Below, one piece after another: positions 55,664-64,000 of a DNA stretch of 64,000 nucleotides (position 1 is its first letter; every line of letters starts with the position of its first letter). Position numbers and translations under genes: made by a program. Source of the DNA: Monoglobus pectinilyticus. Its GTDB lineage: Bacteria; Bacillota; Clostridia; Monoglobales; Monoglobaceae. The notes under the pieces were generated by a model. It was not told the DNA's origin. It did not search any database and saw nothing but the letters and a program-made list of their open reading frames with translations. The stretch covers positions 124,001-188,000 of the forward strand of contig NZ_CP020991.1 in assembly GCF_002874775.1 (NCBI RefSeq). The letters run 5' to 3'.

Positions 55664-57446
55664 CGAGAGGCAGTCTGCTATTATTCTTTCCGTCATCGGT
55701 ATTATCCCGGTCGTATGGCTGGCACTTCTGATTGCACCCTCTGTAAAAGGAGGATTGCCGGAAATACTGCCGAGCCTATTAACAGCGTTCAACGAACCAT
55801 TTCATATTGAGCTATGCGAGGACAGCCTAAAAACTGTCCTCGTTTTGCTTCTCTGCTATGCAATGGGTATTGGGATTTACTTCTCAACACAGAAGAATTA
55901 CCGAAGGCGTGAAGAACACGGTTCTGCAAAATGGGGCAATGCAAGAGCCGTAAACAAAAAATACAGACAGTCTCCGGCTTCTGCAAATAAGCTGATGACG
56001 CAAAATGTCTGTATCGGACTCAATGCGAAGAAACACCGAAGAAACTTAAACACCCTTGTGTGCGGCGGTTCGGGAGCCGGTAAGACAAGGTTTTACTGCA
56101 AGCCGAATCTTATGCAGTGCAACACATCATTTGTCATTCTTGACCCAAAGGGCGAAATTCTCCGAGATACCGGAAAGCTGCTTGAAAGCAAAGGCTATGA
56201 AGTCCGTGTTCTCGATTTGATTTCAATGGAGAAAAGCCATTGCTATAACCCGTTTGTCTATTTGCAGAATGACAACGATGTGCAAAAGCTCGTGACGAAC
56301 CTTTTTAAGAGTACCACTCCGAAAGGAAGTCAATCACAAGACCCCTTTTGGGATACCTCGGCTTCAATGCTTTTGCTTGCACTTGTATTTTATCTTCATT
56401 ATGAAGCACCCGAAGATGAACAGAACTTTGCAATGATAATGGAAATGCTCAGAGCCGGTGCGATTGAGGACGAGGAGGACACAAGACCTTCTCCTCTTGA
56501 TGAACTGTTTGCGGAATTGGAGATGTCGAATCCCGACCACATTGCTTTGAAGTATTACCGTTCCTATCATTCAGGTGCGGCGAAAACCTTAAAGTCCATA
56601 CAGATAACCCTTGCGGCAAGACTGGAAAAGTTCAACCTTGAAAGTCTTGCTTCTTTAACCACCACAGACGAGCTTGACCTCCCGTCACTCGGAGAGAAAA
56701 AGGTCGCTCTGTTCGCTTTGATACCGGATAACGATTCCAGCTTTAACTTCTTGGTATCTATCCTTTACACACAGCTTTTTCAGCAGTTGTTTTATGCTGC
56801 CGACCATATTCACGGCGGCTCGCTTCCCGTTCCCGTTCATTTTTTGATGGACGAGTTTGCGAATGTTTCACTCCCTGATGACTTCGACAAAATTCTTTCG
56901 GTTATGCGTTCCCGTGGGGTATCGGTAAGTATTATCTTGCAGAACTTGGCACAGCTTAAAGCCTTGTTTGAAAAGCAATGGGAAAGCATTGTAGGTAACT
57001 GCGACGAGTTTTTATATCTCGGCGGCAACGAGCAAAGCACCCACAAATATGTGTCCGAGCTTCTCGGCAAGGAAACCATTGATACCAACACTTTCGGAAA
57101 AAGTACCGGTCGAAGCGGCAACTACTCCACAAATTATCAGATTAGCGGTCGAGAGCTTCTTACTCCTGATGAGGTTCGTATGCTTGATAACCAATATGCA
57201 ATTCTGTTTATTCGTGGAGAACGCCCCGTTATGGACTTCAAGTACGACATCTTGAAGCACCCGAATGTGGCACTTACAACCGATGGAAAGGCTTCTGCAT
57301 ATAAACACGGCGAAGTGACCATCAAGCACTCATCAATTTCCGTTCTTTCTATTGACCCGGAAGAACTTCCGGAGGAAAGCTACGGAGAAACCAATTACGA
57401 ACTTCTGTCCGATGAGGATTTTGAAGTGAATAAAAACTTATTTTAA
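55650..57446 (+). CDS. virD4: VirD4/TraG-type coupling protein
   Basis: 598-residue ATPase that feeds the relaxase-DNA complex into the channel. Two N-terminal helices (about 10-32, 58-80), Walker A GGSGAGKT near 140, Walker B VHFLMDEFANV, then the TraG motif ILQNLAQLKALFEKQWESI. Start set at GTG 55650, with AAAGG about 10 nt upstream; the longer frame runs inside the preceding gene. 14 nt after its stop begins Maff2. Confidence 0.93.
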   Translation: MNRDNERQSAIILSVIGIIPVVWLALLIAPSVKGGLPEILPSLLTAFNEPFHIELCEDSLKTVLVLLLCYAMGIGIYFSTQKNYRRREEHGSAKWGNARAVNKKYRQSPASANKLMTQNVCIGLNAKKHRRNLNTLVCGGSGAGKTRFYCKPNLMQCNTSFVILDPKGEILRDTGKLLESKGYEVRVLDLISMEKSHCYNPFVYLQNDNDVQKLVTNLFKSTTPKGSQSQDPFWDTSASMLLLALVFYLHYEAPEDEQNFAMIMEMLRAGAIEDEEDTRPSPLDELFAELEMSNPDHIALKYYRSYHSGAAKTLKSIQITLAARLEKFNLESLASLTTTDELDLPSLGEKKVALFALIPDNDSSFNFLVSILYTQLFQQLFYAADHIHGGSLPVPVHFLMDEFANVSLPDDFDKILSVMRSRGVSVSIILQNLAQLKALFEKQWESIVGNCDEFLYLGGNEQSTHKYVSELLGKETIDTNTFGKSTGRSGNYSTNYQISGRELLTPDEVRMLDNQYAILFIRGERPVMDFKYDILKHPNVALTTDGKASAYKHGEVTIKHSSISVLSIDPEELPEESYGETNYELLSDEDFEVNKNLF

Positions 57447-57460
57447 CGGAGGAAAACACA

Positions 57461-57820
57461 ATGAACATTTTTAAGAAGAACAACGAAAAGAAAACTACTC
57501 AGAAGCTGCCTATGACCGGAAAGGTTCAGAAAGGCTTCCGTGCTTACTGCGCCGTAATCGCAGCAGCAACTCTTGTTTGCGGTATGAGCGTTACCGCTTT
57601 TGCCGCCAGCGACCCGATTACCGTAGTCAACAATCTGTCCGATTTCATCTTCGGTCTTATCCGTGCCATCGGTCTTATCCTGCTTGGCTTCGGTATCGTT
57701 CAGGTCGGTCTCTCTTTGAAGTCTCACGACCCGTCTCAGAGAGCCAACGGTTTCCTGACTCTTGCAGGCGGTATCATCATTACCTTTGCAAAGGAAATCC
57801 TTACCCTTATTACCGGTTAA
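57461..57820 (+). CDS. Maff2-family protein, candidate VirB2-like pilin
   Basis: 119 residues. A cleavable-looking signal (about 22-44, ending TAFAA) followed by a short polar stretch and two hydrophobic segments (about 55-80 and 94-115) joined by SLKSHDPSQRANG. This two-helix, signal-bearing plan is that of VirB2/TrbC pilins. Family is named only Maff2; pilin role is inference from topology and from its place between virD4 and the virB6-like gene. Followed by a 12-bp perfect hairpin. Confidence 0.8.
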   Translation: MNIFKKNNEKKTTQKLPMTGKVQKGFRAYCAVIAAATLVCGMSVTAFAASDPITVVNNLSDFIFGLIRAIGLILLGFGIVQVGLSLKSHDPSQRANGFLTLAGGIIITFAKEILTLITG

Positions 57821-57839
57821 GAGAACACAGTTATCAAAC

Positions 57840-57869
57840 GGGGCATACCTGGCATTTCAGGTATGCCCC
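57840..57869 (+). terminator. Perfect 12-bp hairpin after Maff2
   Basis: GGGGCATACCTG and its exact complement around a 6-nt loop, in the 73-nt gap before the virB6-like gene. No U tract follows (TAATCTT), so it may act as a 3' mRNA stabiliser or partial terminator that raises the candidate pilin over downstream genes. Confidence 0.7.
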
Positions 57870-57893
57870 TAATCTTAAAGGAGGTGCAAACAG

Positions 57894-58730
57894 ATGAGTG
57901 ATAACTGGGTAGTTCAGAACCTCGAAAATGCCCTTGAAACTTGGAACAGCAAGCTTTCGGAAATATGGCAGTTGCTAACCACTTCGCCGCAACAGTTCAA
58001 AGGCGGCAGTATTTGGTCGGTAATGGTGAATATCAACGGAGCAGTTCAGGCTATCGGTCTTGCCCTGCTTGTTCTGTTTTTTGTTGTCGGTGTGGTTCGC
58101 ACCTGCGGAAGTTTTACCGATGTAAAGAAACCGGAACACGCATTAAAGCTGTTTATCCGCTTTGCCATTGCCAAAGGTGTGATTACCTACGGGCTGGAGC
58201 TTATGCTTGCCCTGTTCGACATCGTACAAGGTACGATTTCAACCATTATGACATCTGCGGGATTCGGTACGCCCAATCAAACAACTTTACCTGCTGAAAT
58301 GGTAACAACCATTGAAAGCTGCGGATTTTTTGAAAGTATCCCATTGTGGGCGGTTACTCTTATCGGCGGACTGTTTATCACGGTCTTGTCGTTCATTATG
58401 ATAATGACGGTGTACGGACGATTTTTCAAGCTGTATATGTACACTGCTCTCGCTCCGATACCGCTTTCCACATTTGCCGGAGAACCGTCGCAGAATGTGG
58501 GTAAGAGCTTTATAAAGAGCTACTGTGCCGTTTTGCTTGAGGGAGCAGTAATTGTACTTGCTTGTATCATCTTCTCCCTATTTGCTTCTACGCCGCCGGT
58601 AGTGAACCCTGACGCAGCAGCCGTTACTCAGGTATGGGCATATATCGGCGAACTGGTATTCAATATGCTTGTGCTTGTCGGTGCGGTTAAGATGAGCGAC
58701 CGAATTATCCGTGAAATGATGGGCTTATAA
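57894..58730 (+). CDS. VirB6/TrbL-like membrane channel protein
   Basis: 278-residue polytopic protein with about six hydrophobic segments (about 43-68, 95-115, 150-180, 205-225, 245-265) and an N-terminal amphipathic part VVQNLENALETWNSKLSEIW. It fits the CD0411/TrbL-like class that forms the inner-membrane part of Gram-positive T4SS. AAAGGAGG lies before the ATG. Conserved order Maff2, this gene, small Cys protein, PrgI, VirB4. Confidence 0.85.
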   Translation: MSDNWVVQNLENALETWNSKLSEIWQLLTTSPQQFKGGSIWSVMVNINGAVQAIGLALLVLFFVVGVVRTCGSFTDVKKPEHALKLFIRFAIAKGVITYGLELMLALFDIVQGTISTIMTSAGFGTPNQTTLPAEMVTTIESCGFFESIPLWAVTLIGGLFITVLSFIMIMTVYGRFFKLYMYTALAPIPLSTFAGEPSQNVGKSFIKSYCAVLLEGAVIVLACIIFSLFASTPPVVNPDAAAVTQVWAYIGELVFNMLVLVGAVKMSDRIIREMMGL

Positions 58731-58744
58731 CGGGAGGTTCTCTG

Positions 58745-58930
58745 ATGAAGAAAAACAAGAATAATAACGATAGATGGCAGGGCTATACGCCTGCCGACTG
58801 CGACTGCAAATATTGTGTGTATTACGGAGGAAAGAAAAACGGCAATGTGATTTGCCTTGCGGACACCTGCGTCTGCTCTGATGAAATCCGTCACGCAAAA
58901 CAAGCATATCGCAGAGAAAGGAGCTTTTGA
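58745..58930 (+). CDS. Small cysteine-rich protein
   Basis: 61 residues with seven Cys: CDCKYC, then after a loop VICLADTCVC. The paired clusters suggest a zinc- or disulphide-stabilised fold; no signal peptide, so cytoplasmic zinc is likelier. Basic ends. CGGGAGG precedes the ATG and the stop overlaps the prgI start (TGATG). Domain known to occur in these elements, with no proven role. Confidence 0.75.
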   Translation: MKKNKNNNDRWQGYTPADCDCKYCVYYGGKKNGNVICLADTCVCSDEIRHAKQAYRRERSF

Positions 58931-59295
58931 TGGAAGTCAAAATTAACCGAGAGATACGAAATTACACAGAGTCAATGTTTTTTGGACTGTCGCTCAGACA
59001 GTTCATTTTTTCTGTCCTCGCCTGTGCGGTAGCGGTAGGACTTTACTTCCTCCTAAAACCGTACCTCGGAACAGAAACTGTATCGTGGGTGTGCATTTTG
59101 GGAGCTGCCCCTTTTGCGGCTCTCGGCTTTGTGAAATACAACGGAATGACGGCTGAGAAATTTATATGGGCGTGGATAAAGTCCGAGTTCCTTATGCCGA
59201 AAAAGCTGGTCTTTCATTCCACCAACACCTATTACGAATTGATGAAACCGACAATCGAACAAAAACAGAAGGAGGCTTATAAGAACAATGATTAA
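58930..59295 (+). CDS. prgI: PrgI-family T4SS membrane protein (VirB3-like)
   Basis: 121 residues. INREIRNYTESMFFGLSLRQ then two membrane helices (about 22-42 and 49-66) and FVKYNGMTAEKFIWAWIKSE, the PrgI family layout that corresponds to VirB3 next to VirB4. ATG 58930 with AAAGGAG upstream. Overlaps virB4 by 8 nt. Confidence 0.88.
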   Translation: MEVKINREIRNYTESMFFGLSLRQFIFSVLACAVAVGLYFLLKPYLGTETVSWVCILGAAPFAALGFVKYNGMTAEKFIWAWIKSEFLMPKKLVFHSTNTYYELMKPTIEQKQKEAYKNND

Positions 59296-61621
59296 AACTC
59301 TTACAAACCTGTTAAAGCAGGACAAAGAAAAGTTCGTAGTACCAAAGGGCGTACAGGATTGTATTCCCATTACCGCTATTTATGATGACGGCATTTTCCG
59401 TGTAGGCAAGGACAAGTATTCCAAAAGCTTCAAGTTCACGGATATTAACTATGCCGTAGCGAGCCGTGAGGATAAGGAAGCAATGTTCCTTGAATACTCC
59501 GAGCTTCTCAACTCTCTTGACAGCGGAGCTACTACAAAGCTGACTATCAACAACAGACGGCTTAACCGTCTTGACTTTGAGAAAACCATTCTTATCCCCG
59601 AAACCGGCGATGAGCTTGATGTTTACCGAGAGGAATATAACAAAATGCTTCTCGACAAGGCAACCGGGGCAAATGCCATCGTTCAGGATAAATATGTTAC
59701 TATCTCCATCAATAAAAAGAGCGTGGAGGACGCACGAACCTATTTTGCCCGTGTCGGTGCTGACCTGATTGCCCACTTTGCAAGACTCGGAAGCAAATGT
59801 GTGGAGCTTGAAACCGATGAGAGACTGAGAATTGTCCACGATTTCTTCCGTGTCGGGGAGGAAACCGCCTACCACTTCAATATTAAGGAAACGAGAAAGA
59901 AGGGACACGATTTCAAGGATTATGTTTGCCCCGATACAATGGAATTTGAAAAGGACTACTTCAAAATGGGAAACCGTTACGGGAGAGTCCTTTTTCTTCG
60001 TGAGTACGCTTCCTATATCAAGGACAGTATGGTAGCCGAGCTTACCGACCTGAACCGCAACCTGATGATGTCCATTGACATCGTACCTGTTCCTACCGAT
60101 GAAGCGGTGCGAGAAGCAGAGAGCAGACTGCTTGGGGTTGAGACGAATATAACCAACTGGCAGAGAAAGCAGAATCAGAACAATAACTTTTCCGCTACCG
60201 TTCCGTATGATATGGAACAGCAGAAAAAGGAAATGAAGGAGTTCCTTGATGACCTTACCACTCGTGATCAGCGAATGATGTTCGCTGTACTCACTATGGT
60301 TCATACTGCGGACTCCAAAGAACAGCTTGATAACGACACCGAAGCTCTGCTTACTACGGCAAGAAAGCATTTGTGCCAGTTTGCCGTTCTCAAGTATCAG
60401 CAGATGGACGGACTGAATACGGCTATGCCCTTTGGAACACGCAAGATTGACGCATTCAGAACCCTTACCACAGAAAGCCTTGCGGTCTTTATTCCCTTCA
60501 GGGTTCAGGACATTTACCACGAAAACGGCATTTACTACGGTCAGAATGTCATCAGTAAAAATATGATTATTGCCGACCGCAGACAGCTACTCAACGGCAA
60601 CTCTTTTATTCTCGGCGTATCCGGCGGCGGAAAATCCTTTGCGGCAAAGGGTGAAATTGAAAATATCATTCTTTCCTCCAATGCAGATGTTATTATCATA
60701 GACCCTGAGCGAGAGTATTCGCAGCTTGTAAAAGCTCTCGGCGGCGAAATAATCAATATTTCCGCTACTTCTCCGAGCCATATCAATGCGATGGATATGA
60801 ACAAGGAATACGGCGACGGAGCAAACCCGGTTATCCTGAAATCCGAGTTCATTATGTCCCTTTGCGAACAGCTTATCGGCGGTACAAACCTCGGAGCAAA
60901 GCAGAAATCTATCATCGACCGTTGTACGGCAAGTGTTTACCGAGACTATCAGCAGAGAGGATATACCGGTACTGTTCCTACCTTGCAGGATTTTCGTGCG
61001 GAGCTTTTGAAACAGGACGAGCCGGAAGCAAAGGAAATCGCCCTTGCTATCGAGCTGTTTACTCACGGTTCTTTGAATACCTTTGCAAAGCCAACCAATG
61101 TTGATACGGATAACCGACTTATCTGTTATGACATTCTTGACCTCGGCAAGCAGCTTATGCCTATCGGTATGCTTGTCGTCCTCGACTCTATTCTGAACCG
61201 TATTACACAGAACCGTGCTAAAGGTAAGCAGACCTTTATCTTCATTGATGAAATCTACCTCCTGTTCCAGCACGAGTATTCTGCAAACTTCCTGTTTACG
61301 CTTTGGAAGCGTGTAAGAAAGTACGGCGCTTATGCCACCGGCATTACACAGAATGTGGACGACCTTTTGCAGAGCCATACAGCGAGAACTATGCTTGCAA
61401 ACAGCGAGTTTTTGATTATGCTCAATCAGGCGTCAACCGACAGAATTGAGCTTGCAAAGCTCCTTAACATTTCTGACCTCCAGCTTTCGTATATCACGAA
61501 TGTTGACGCAGGACACGGATTGATTAAGGTCGGCAGTTCGCTTGTGCCGTTTGCAAATAAGTTCCCGAAGAATACGAAGCTGTATAAGCTGATGACAACC
61601 AAACCGGGCGAGGGTGCATAA
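59288..61621 (+). CDS. virB4: VirB4/TraE-type T4SS ATPase
   Basis: 777-residue energising ATPase of the secretion channel. N-terminal VirB4 domain, then Walker A GVSGGGKS near residue 443, Walker B TFIFIDEIYLLF, and the conserved GAYATGITQNVDDLL and SEFLIMLNQ segments. Length is typical. Overlaps prgI by 8 nt; 37 nt before the sortase. Confidence 0.94.
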   Translation: MIKTLTNLLKQDKEKFVVPKGVQDCIPITAIYDDGIFRVGKDKYSKSFKFTDINYAVASREDKEAMFLEYSELLNSLDSGATTKLTINNRRLNRLDFEKTILIPETGDELDVYREEYNKMLLDKATGANAIVQDKYVTISINKKSVEDARTYFARVGADLIAHFARLGSKCVELETDERLRIVHDFFRVGEETAYHFNIKETRKKGHDFKDYVCPDTMEFEKDYFKMGNRYGRVLFLREYASYIKDSMVAELTDLNRNLMMSIDIVPVPTDEAVREAESRLLGVETNITNWQRKQNQNNNFSATVPYDMEQQKKEMKEFLDDLTTRDQRMMFAVLTMVHTADSKEQLDNDTEALLTTARKHLCQFAVLKYQQMDGLNTAMPFGTRKIDAFRTLTTESLAVFIPFRVQDIYHENGIYYGQNVISKNMIIADRRQLLNGNSFILGVSGGGKSFAAKGEIENIILSSNADVIIIDPEREYSQLVKALGGEIINISATSPSHINAMDMNKEYGDGANPVILKSEFIMSLCEQLIGGTNLGAKQKSIIDRCTASVYRDYQQRGYTGTVPTLQDFRAELLKQDEPEAKEIALAIELFTHGSLNTFAKPTNVDTDNRLICYDILDLGKQLMPIGMLVVLDSILNRITQNRAKGKQTFIFIDEIYLLFQHEYSANFLFTLWKRVRKYGAYATGITQNVDDLLQSHTARTMLANSEFLIMLNQASTDRIELAKLLNISDLQLSYITNVDAGHGLIKVGSSLVPFANKFPKNTKLYKLMTTKPGEGA

Positions 61622-61658
61622 CCCTTGCCCTATTCTGTAAATGAGAAAGGAAACACCT

Positions 61659-62429
61659 ATGAAAAACAAAATCTATATTGCCATAATCTGTGCTTTCAGC
61701 ATTGTATTTGCCGTCAGTTCAGGTTTTCTCATCAAGCACTATTGCGACTCTGCAAAGCAGGCTGAGATGTACGACAATCTGATTGAGGTTGTGGAGACCG
61801 AGCCTGAAGAAACCACAGAGCTGATGAACTACTCCGAAGAAAAGACCTTTATCCCGGAGTATCAGGAGCTTTATCTGCAAAATAACGATATGGTCGGCTG
61901 GATTAAGGTTGAGGACACAAAAATCAATTATCCCGTTATGCAGTCAAAGGACAACCCGAACTTCTATCTGAAGCACGGCTTTGATAAGGCATACACCGAC
62001 TACGGCTGTCCTTATGTTCAGGAAAACTGCGATATGGAACTGCCAAGCGACAATATCATTATCTACGGTCATCATATGAACGACGGCTCTATGTTCGCCG
62101 GTCTTATGAAATTCAAGGACAAGAGCTTTTGGGAAAAGCACAAAACAGTATCCTTTGATACGCTGACCGATAGACAGACCTATGAAGTAATTGCCGTGTT
62201 CAAAACCGTAGTATATACGGATAGTCCCGACAGCTTCAAATATTATCAGTTCGTCAATGCGGACACCGCCGAGGATTTCACTGCCTATGTTGAGAAGTGC
62301 AAGAAACTGTCGCTTTACGAAACCGGCATAACCGCCGAATACGGCGACAAGCTCCTGACCCTTTCCACCTGTGAGTATTCCCGGACAAACGGCAGACTTG
62401 TTGTAGTGGCGAAGCTAATAAACGAATAA
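61659..62429 (+). CDS. Class B sortase
   Basis: 256-residue membrane-anchored transpeptidase. N-terminal anchor (about 5-25), then the SrtB fold: NYPVMQSKDNPNFYLKH, catalytic H139 in IYGHHMNDGSMFAG, catalytic C238 in TLSTCEY and R246. ATG 61659 has AAAGGAAAC upstream. Lies among the channel genes, as in C. difficile-type CTns. Its likely substrate is the TPKTG adhesin at 35110, and perhaps channel proteins; this pairing is inference. Confidence 0.9.
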   Translation: MKNKIYIAIICAFSIVFAVSSGFLIKHYCDSAKQAEMYDNLIEVVETEPEETTELMNYSEEKTFIPEYQELYLQNNDMVGWIKVEDTKINYPVMQSKDNPNFYLKHGFDKAYTDYGCPYVQENCDMELPSDNIIIYGHHMNDGSMFAGLMKFKDKSFWEKHKTVSFDTLTDRQTYEVIAVFKTVVYTDSPDSFKYYQFVNADTAEDFTAYVEKCKKLSLYETGITAEYGDKLLTLSTCEYSRTNGRLVVVAKLINE

Positions 62430-62469
62430 TACAACAGGTAGTTCAGCCTGCATAGGAAGGAGGGATTGT

Positions 62470-64000
62470 ATGGCTGATATTAAAACGAAAGACAATGCAA
62501 AAGGTACGATACGAACAATAGATAAGGCTGCCGTCGCAACCCAACGAATGAAGCAGGCGTATATCGCAACAAAAGAAAAGGCGGAGCGGTCGGTAAATGC
62601 CAACAGCAGTTCTGCCGAGGAATACGCTTCCGATAAACTGGAAAGCGGTATTGACGAGGTGTTTCACGATGGTGCCTATGCGTTTGACAAGGCGGGACGA
62701 AAGGGACTTGAAACCACAAAAGAGAATATCCGCACCGCAAAGGACGGTATTCAGCGTTTCAAGCAGCAGCGAGCCGAGCAGTCTTTGAGAAAACAGGCTT
62801 CGCAAAACACAAGCTCTGCGATTAAGACTGTCGATAAGGCGGAAAAGACCATAAAGCAGTCTGCCACTTCCTCCGGAAAGAAAACCATTAAGTTTGCCGG
62901 AAAAGAAGCAACAAAGACCGCACAGAAATCGGTTAAGACGGCTGAGCAGACTGCAAAGACTGCGATAAAAACCAGTCAGCAAGCGGCAAAAGCGGCACAG
63001 AAAACAGCTCAGGCGACAGTTAAGGCTTCGCAGAAAGCGGCACAGGCGGCAAAAGCCACAGCCAAAGCAACAGCCGCTACGATTAAAGCCGCAGCCAAAG
63101 CCACCATTGCCGCAGTAAAAGCAATCATAGCGGCGGTAAAAGGTCTTATTGCCGCTATCGCTGCCGGCGGTTGGGTTGCGGTGGTAGTAATTATTGTGCT
63201 ATGTCTTGTAGCCTTGATTGCAGGTTCTGTGTTCGGTATCTTCTTTTCGGGAGAGGATTCCGGCACGGGAATGTCAATGCAGACAGTCGTTCAGGAAATC
63301 AATCAGGAATATGATGACCGATTGGAACAGGAAAAGAACTCTGTAAGCTATGATGTGCTTGAAATGAGCGGAAGCAGAGCTGTTTGGAAAGATGTTCTTG
63401 CGGTCTATTCTGTTAAAGTGAATACCGACCCCGACAATCCGATGGAGGTTGCTACGGTTGATGAAACCAAGAAGCAGCTACTGTCGGATATTTTTTGGGA
63501 AATGAACGATATTTCTTCCCGAACGGAAACGAAAACCCATACCGAAATCGAAGAAAGCGACGACGGACACGGCAACATCGTACAGACCGAAACCACAGTA
63601 ACAGAAACTTTCCTGTATATCACGGTATCGCACAAGACCGTTGATGAAATGGCGGCTATGTACGGATTTAATCAGGAGCAGAAAGAGTATCTTGCCGAGC
63701 TGCTAAAGGACGAAAACAATCAACTATGGTCTCAGGTGCTTTACGGTATCGGATACAGCGACGACCAAATCGTAACGGTTGCCTTGTCACAGGTGGGTAA
63801 TGTAGGCGGTCAGCCTTACTGGTCTTGGTACGGATTTGACTCCCGTGTAGAATGGTGTGCCTGCTTCGTCTCTTGGTGTGCTAACGAGTGCGGATATATC
63901 GACGCCGGTATTATTCCAAAGTATGCCGGCTGTGTAAACGGTGTACAATGGTTCAGAGACCGAGGACAGTGGGCAGACGGTTCGTATGAGCCTTCGCCCG
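62470..64000 (+). CDS. CHAP-domain peptidoglycan hydrolase of the T4SS (3' end outside window)
   Basis: Open for 510 codons to the window edge. Residues 1-235 are a Lys/Ala/Thr-rich helical repeat region (units such as KTAQKS, KTAEQT, KAAQKT), then a membrane helix (about 236-257), then a VirB8-like or linker part, then a CHAP domain with C463 in [10 protein letters not shown]. This is the VirB1-like lytic enzyme that opens the wall for the channel. GGAAGGAGG precedes ATG 62470. A second hydrolase domain often follows; the C terminus is not seen here. Confidence 0.85.
   Translation, partial: MADIKTKDNAKGTIRTIDKAAVATQRMKQAYIATKEKAERSVNANSSSAEEYASDKLESGIDEVFHDGAYAFDKAGRKGLETTKENIRTAKDGIQRFKQQRAEQSLRKQASQNTSSAIKTVDKAEKTIKQSATSSGKKTIKFAGKEATKTAQKSVKTAEQTAKTAIKTSQQAAKAAQKTAQATVKASQKAAQAAKATAKATAATIKAAAKATIAAVKAIIAAVKGLIAAIAAGGWVAVVVIIVLCLVALIAGSVFGIFFSGEDSGTGMSMQTVVQEINQEYDDRLEQEKNSVSYDVLEMSGSRAVWKDVLAVYSVKVNTDPDNPMEVATVDETKKQLLSDIFWEMNDISSRTETKTHTEIEESDDGHGNIVQTETTVTETFLYITVSHKTVDEMAAMYGFNQEQKEYLAELLKDENNQLWSQVLYGIGYSDDQIVTVALSQVGNVGGQPYWSWYGFDSRVEWCACFVSWCANECGYIDAGIIPKYAGCVNGVQWFRDRGQWADGSYEPSP

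Larger units (their letters stand above)
30919..64000 (+). mobile_element. Tn1549/CTn-type integrative conjugative element (left part; right end outside window)
   Basis: From the tRNA onward base composition rises in G+C by eye and genes become those of a Gram-positive conjugative element: parA/parB, helicase-methylase, toprim protein, mobC, relaxase, pcfB, virD4, Maff2, virB6-like, prgI, virB4, sortase B, CHAP hydrolase. Almost all genes read rightward with short gaps or overlaps. The left boundary is either the tRNA 3' end (about 30919) or the break in the truncated tRNA (about 30759). No integrase or excisionase lies in the window, so these are expected beyond 64,000. Confidence 0.9.

Noticed and set aside
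54266-55792. 508-codon open frame on the minus strand across pcfB, the ArdC-like gene and the start of virD4
   Set aside because: Three well-supported plus-strand genes with ribosome sites occupy the region. Long antisense frames are common in this element because of its codon use. Similar cases at 59312-60520, 60587-61378, 36352-37554 and 38161-39219 are rejected too.
30919-64000. Integrase, excisionase, transposase or antibiotic-resistance cargo
   Set aside because: None of the plus- or minus-strand products shows tyrosine or serine recombinase motifs, IS transposase motifs or known resistance families. The recombinase is expected beyond the right edge.
1-64000. CRISPR array, retron or toxin-antitoxin locus
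   Set aside because: No regularly spaced identical repeats, no Cas or reverse transcriptase motif, and no small gene pair with toxin or antitoxin features could be supported. The GCTAAT copies are irregularly spaced and too short for CRISPR repeats.

Overview
The window joins two kinds of DNA. Positions 1 to about 30,700 are AT-rich chromosome of a low-GC Firmicute, most likely an anaerobic gut-type member of the Clostridia. This rests on strong AGGAGG ribosome sites, very A/T-rich codon use, the fmt-rsmB-rlmN-prpC-prkC-rsgA-rpe-thiN gene order, a lon-ysxC pair and a glycyl-radical pyruvate formate-lyase with its activase. No species can be named from the sequence alone.

The chromosomal part has five blocks. 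(1) rqcH (+) faces a minus-strand hisH-hisF-folC operon. (2) From 4.8 to 14.5 kb a long plus-strand operon joins initiator-tRNA formylation, a zinc peptidase, rRNA methylation (rsmB, rlmN), the PP2C/PASTA-kinase signalling pair, ribosome maturation (rsgA), Rpe, ThiN and a lipoprotein. It ends at a 17-bp-arm bidirectional hairpin. (3) From 22.8 down to 14.6 kb the minus-strand operon lon-ysxC-FAH hydrolase-hisS-aspS-tyrS has gaps or overlaps of a few to about 40 nt. (4) From 23.1 to 27.3 kb lie a CmpB-type membrane protein, an orphan metal-binding lipoprotein, a BaiN-type flavoprotein and a convergent membrane acyltransferase. (5) pflB-pflA are driven from a region with a striking 16-bp-arm dyad.

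At 30.7 kb a consensus promoter drives a tRNA-Arg(CCU) gene that stops just 3' of its anticodon loop. It is followed 84 nt later by a different, complete tRNA-Arg(CCU) with encoded CCA. This is the junction with an integrative conjugative element of the Tn1549/CTn type, visibly richer in G+C, that fills the rest of the window and runs off its right edge. Nearly all its genes are on the plus strand. In order they are: a repeat-dense left end, a small protein, a structured leader, parA-parB, a lipoprotein, a 1,416-residue thioester/Cna-B surface adhesin, a cluster of unrecognised small genes, a 2,554-residue ArdC-like/methylase/SNF2-helicase protein, a DUF3991/toprim protein, a probable oriT with mobC and a MOBP relaxase, pcfB, an ArdC-like protein, virD4, a candidate pilin (Maff2), virB6-like, prgI, virB4, a class B sortase and a CHAP peptidoglycan hydrolase cut by the window end. 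The integrase is not in the window.

The genes describe a complete transfer route: partition and regulation (parAB), DNA processing (mobC, relaxase, toprim protein, helicase), coupling (pcfB, virD4), a Gram-positive type IV secretion channel (Maff2, VirB6-like, PrgI, VirB4, CHAP hydrolase), and surface adhesion anchored by a sortase on the same element. The most unusual signals are a complete tnpV-family gene nested in the +1 frame inside the giant helicase gene, the broken and replaced tRNA-Arg pair, and the long structured leader in front of parA.
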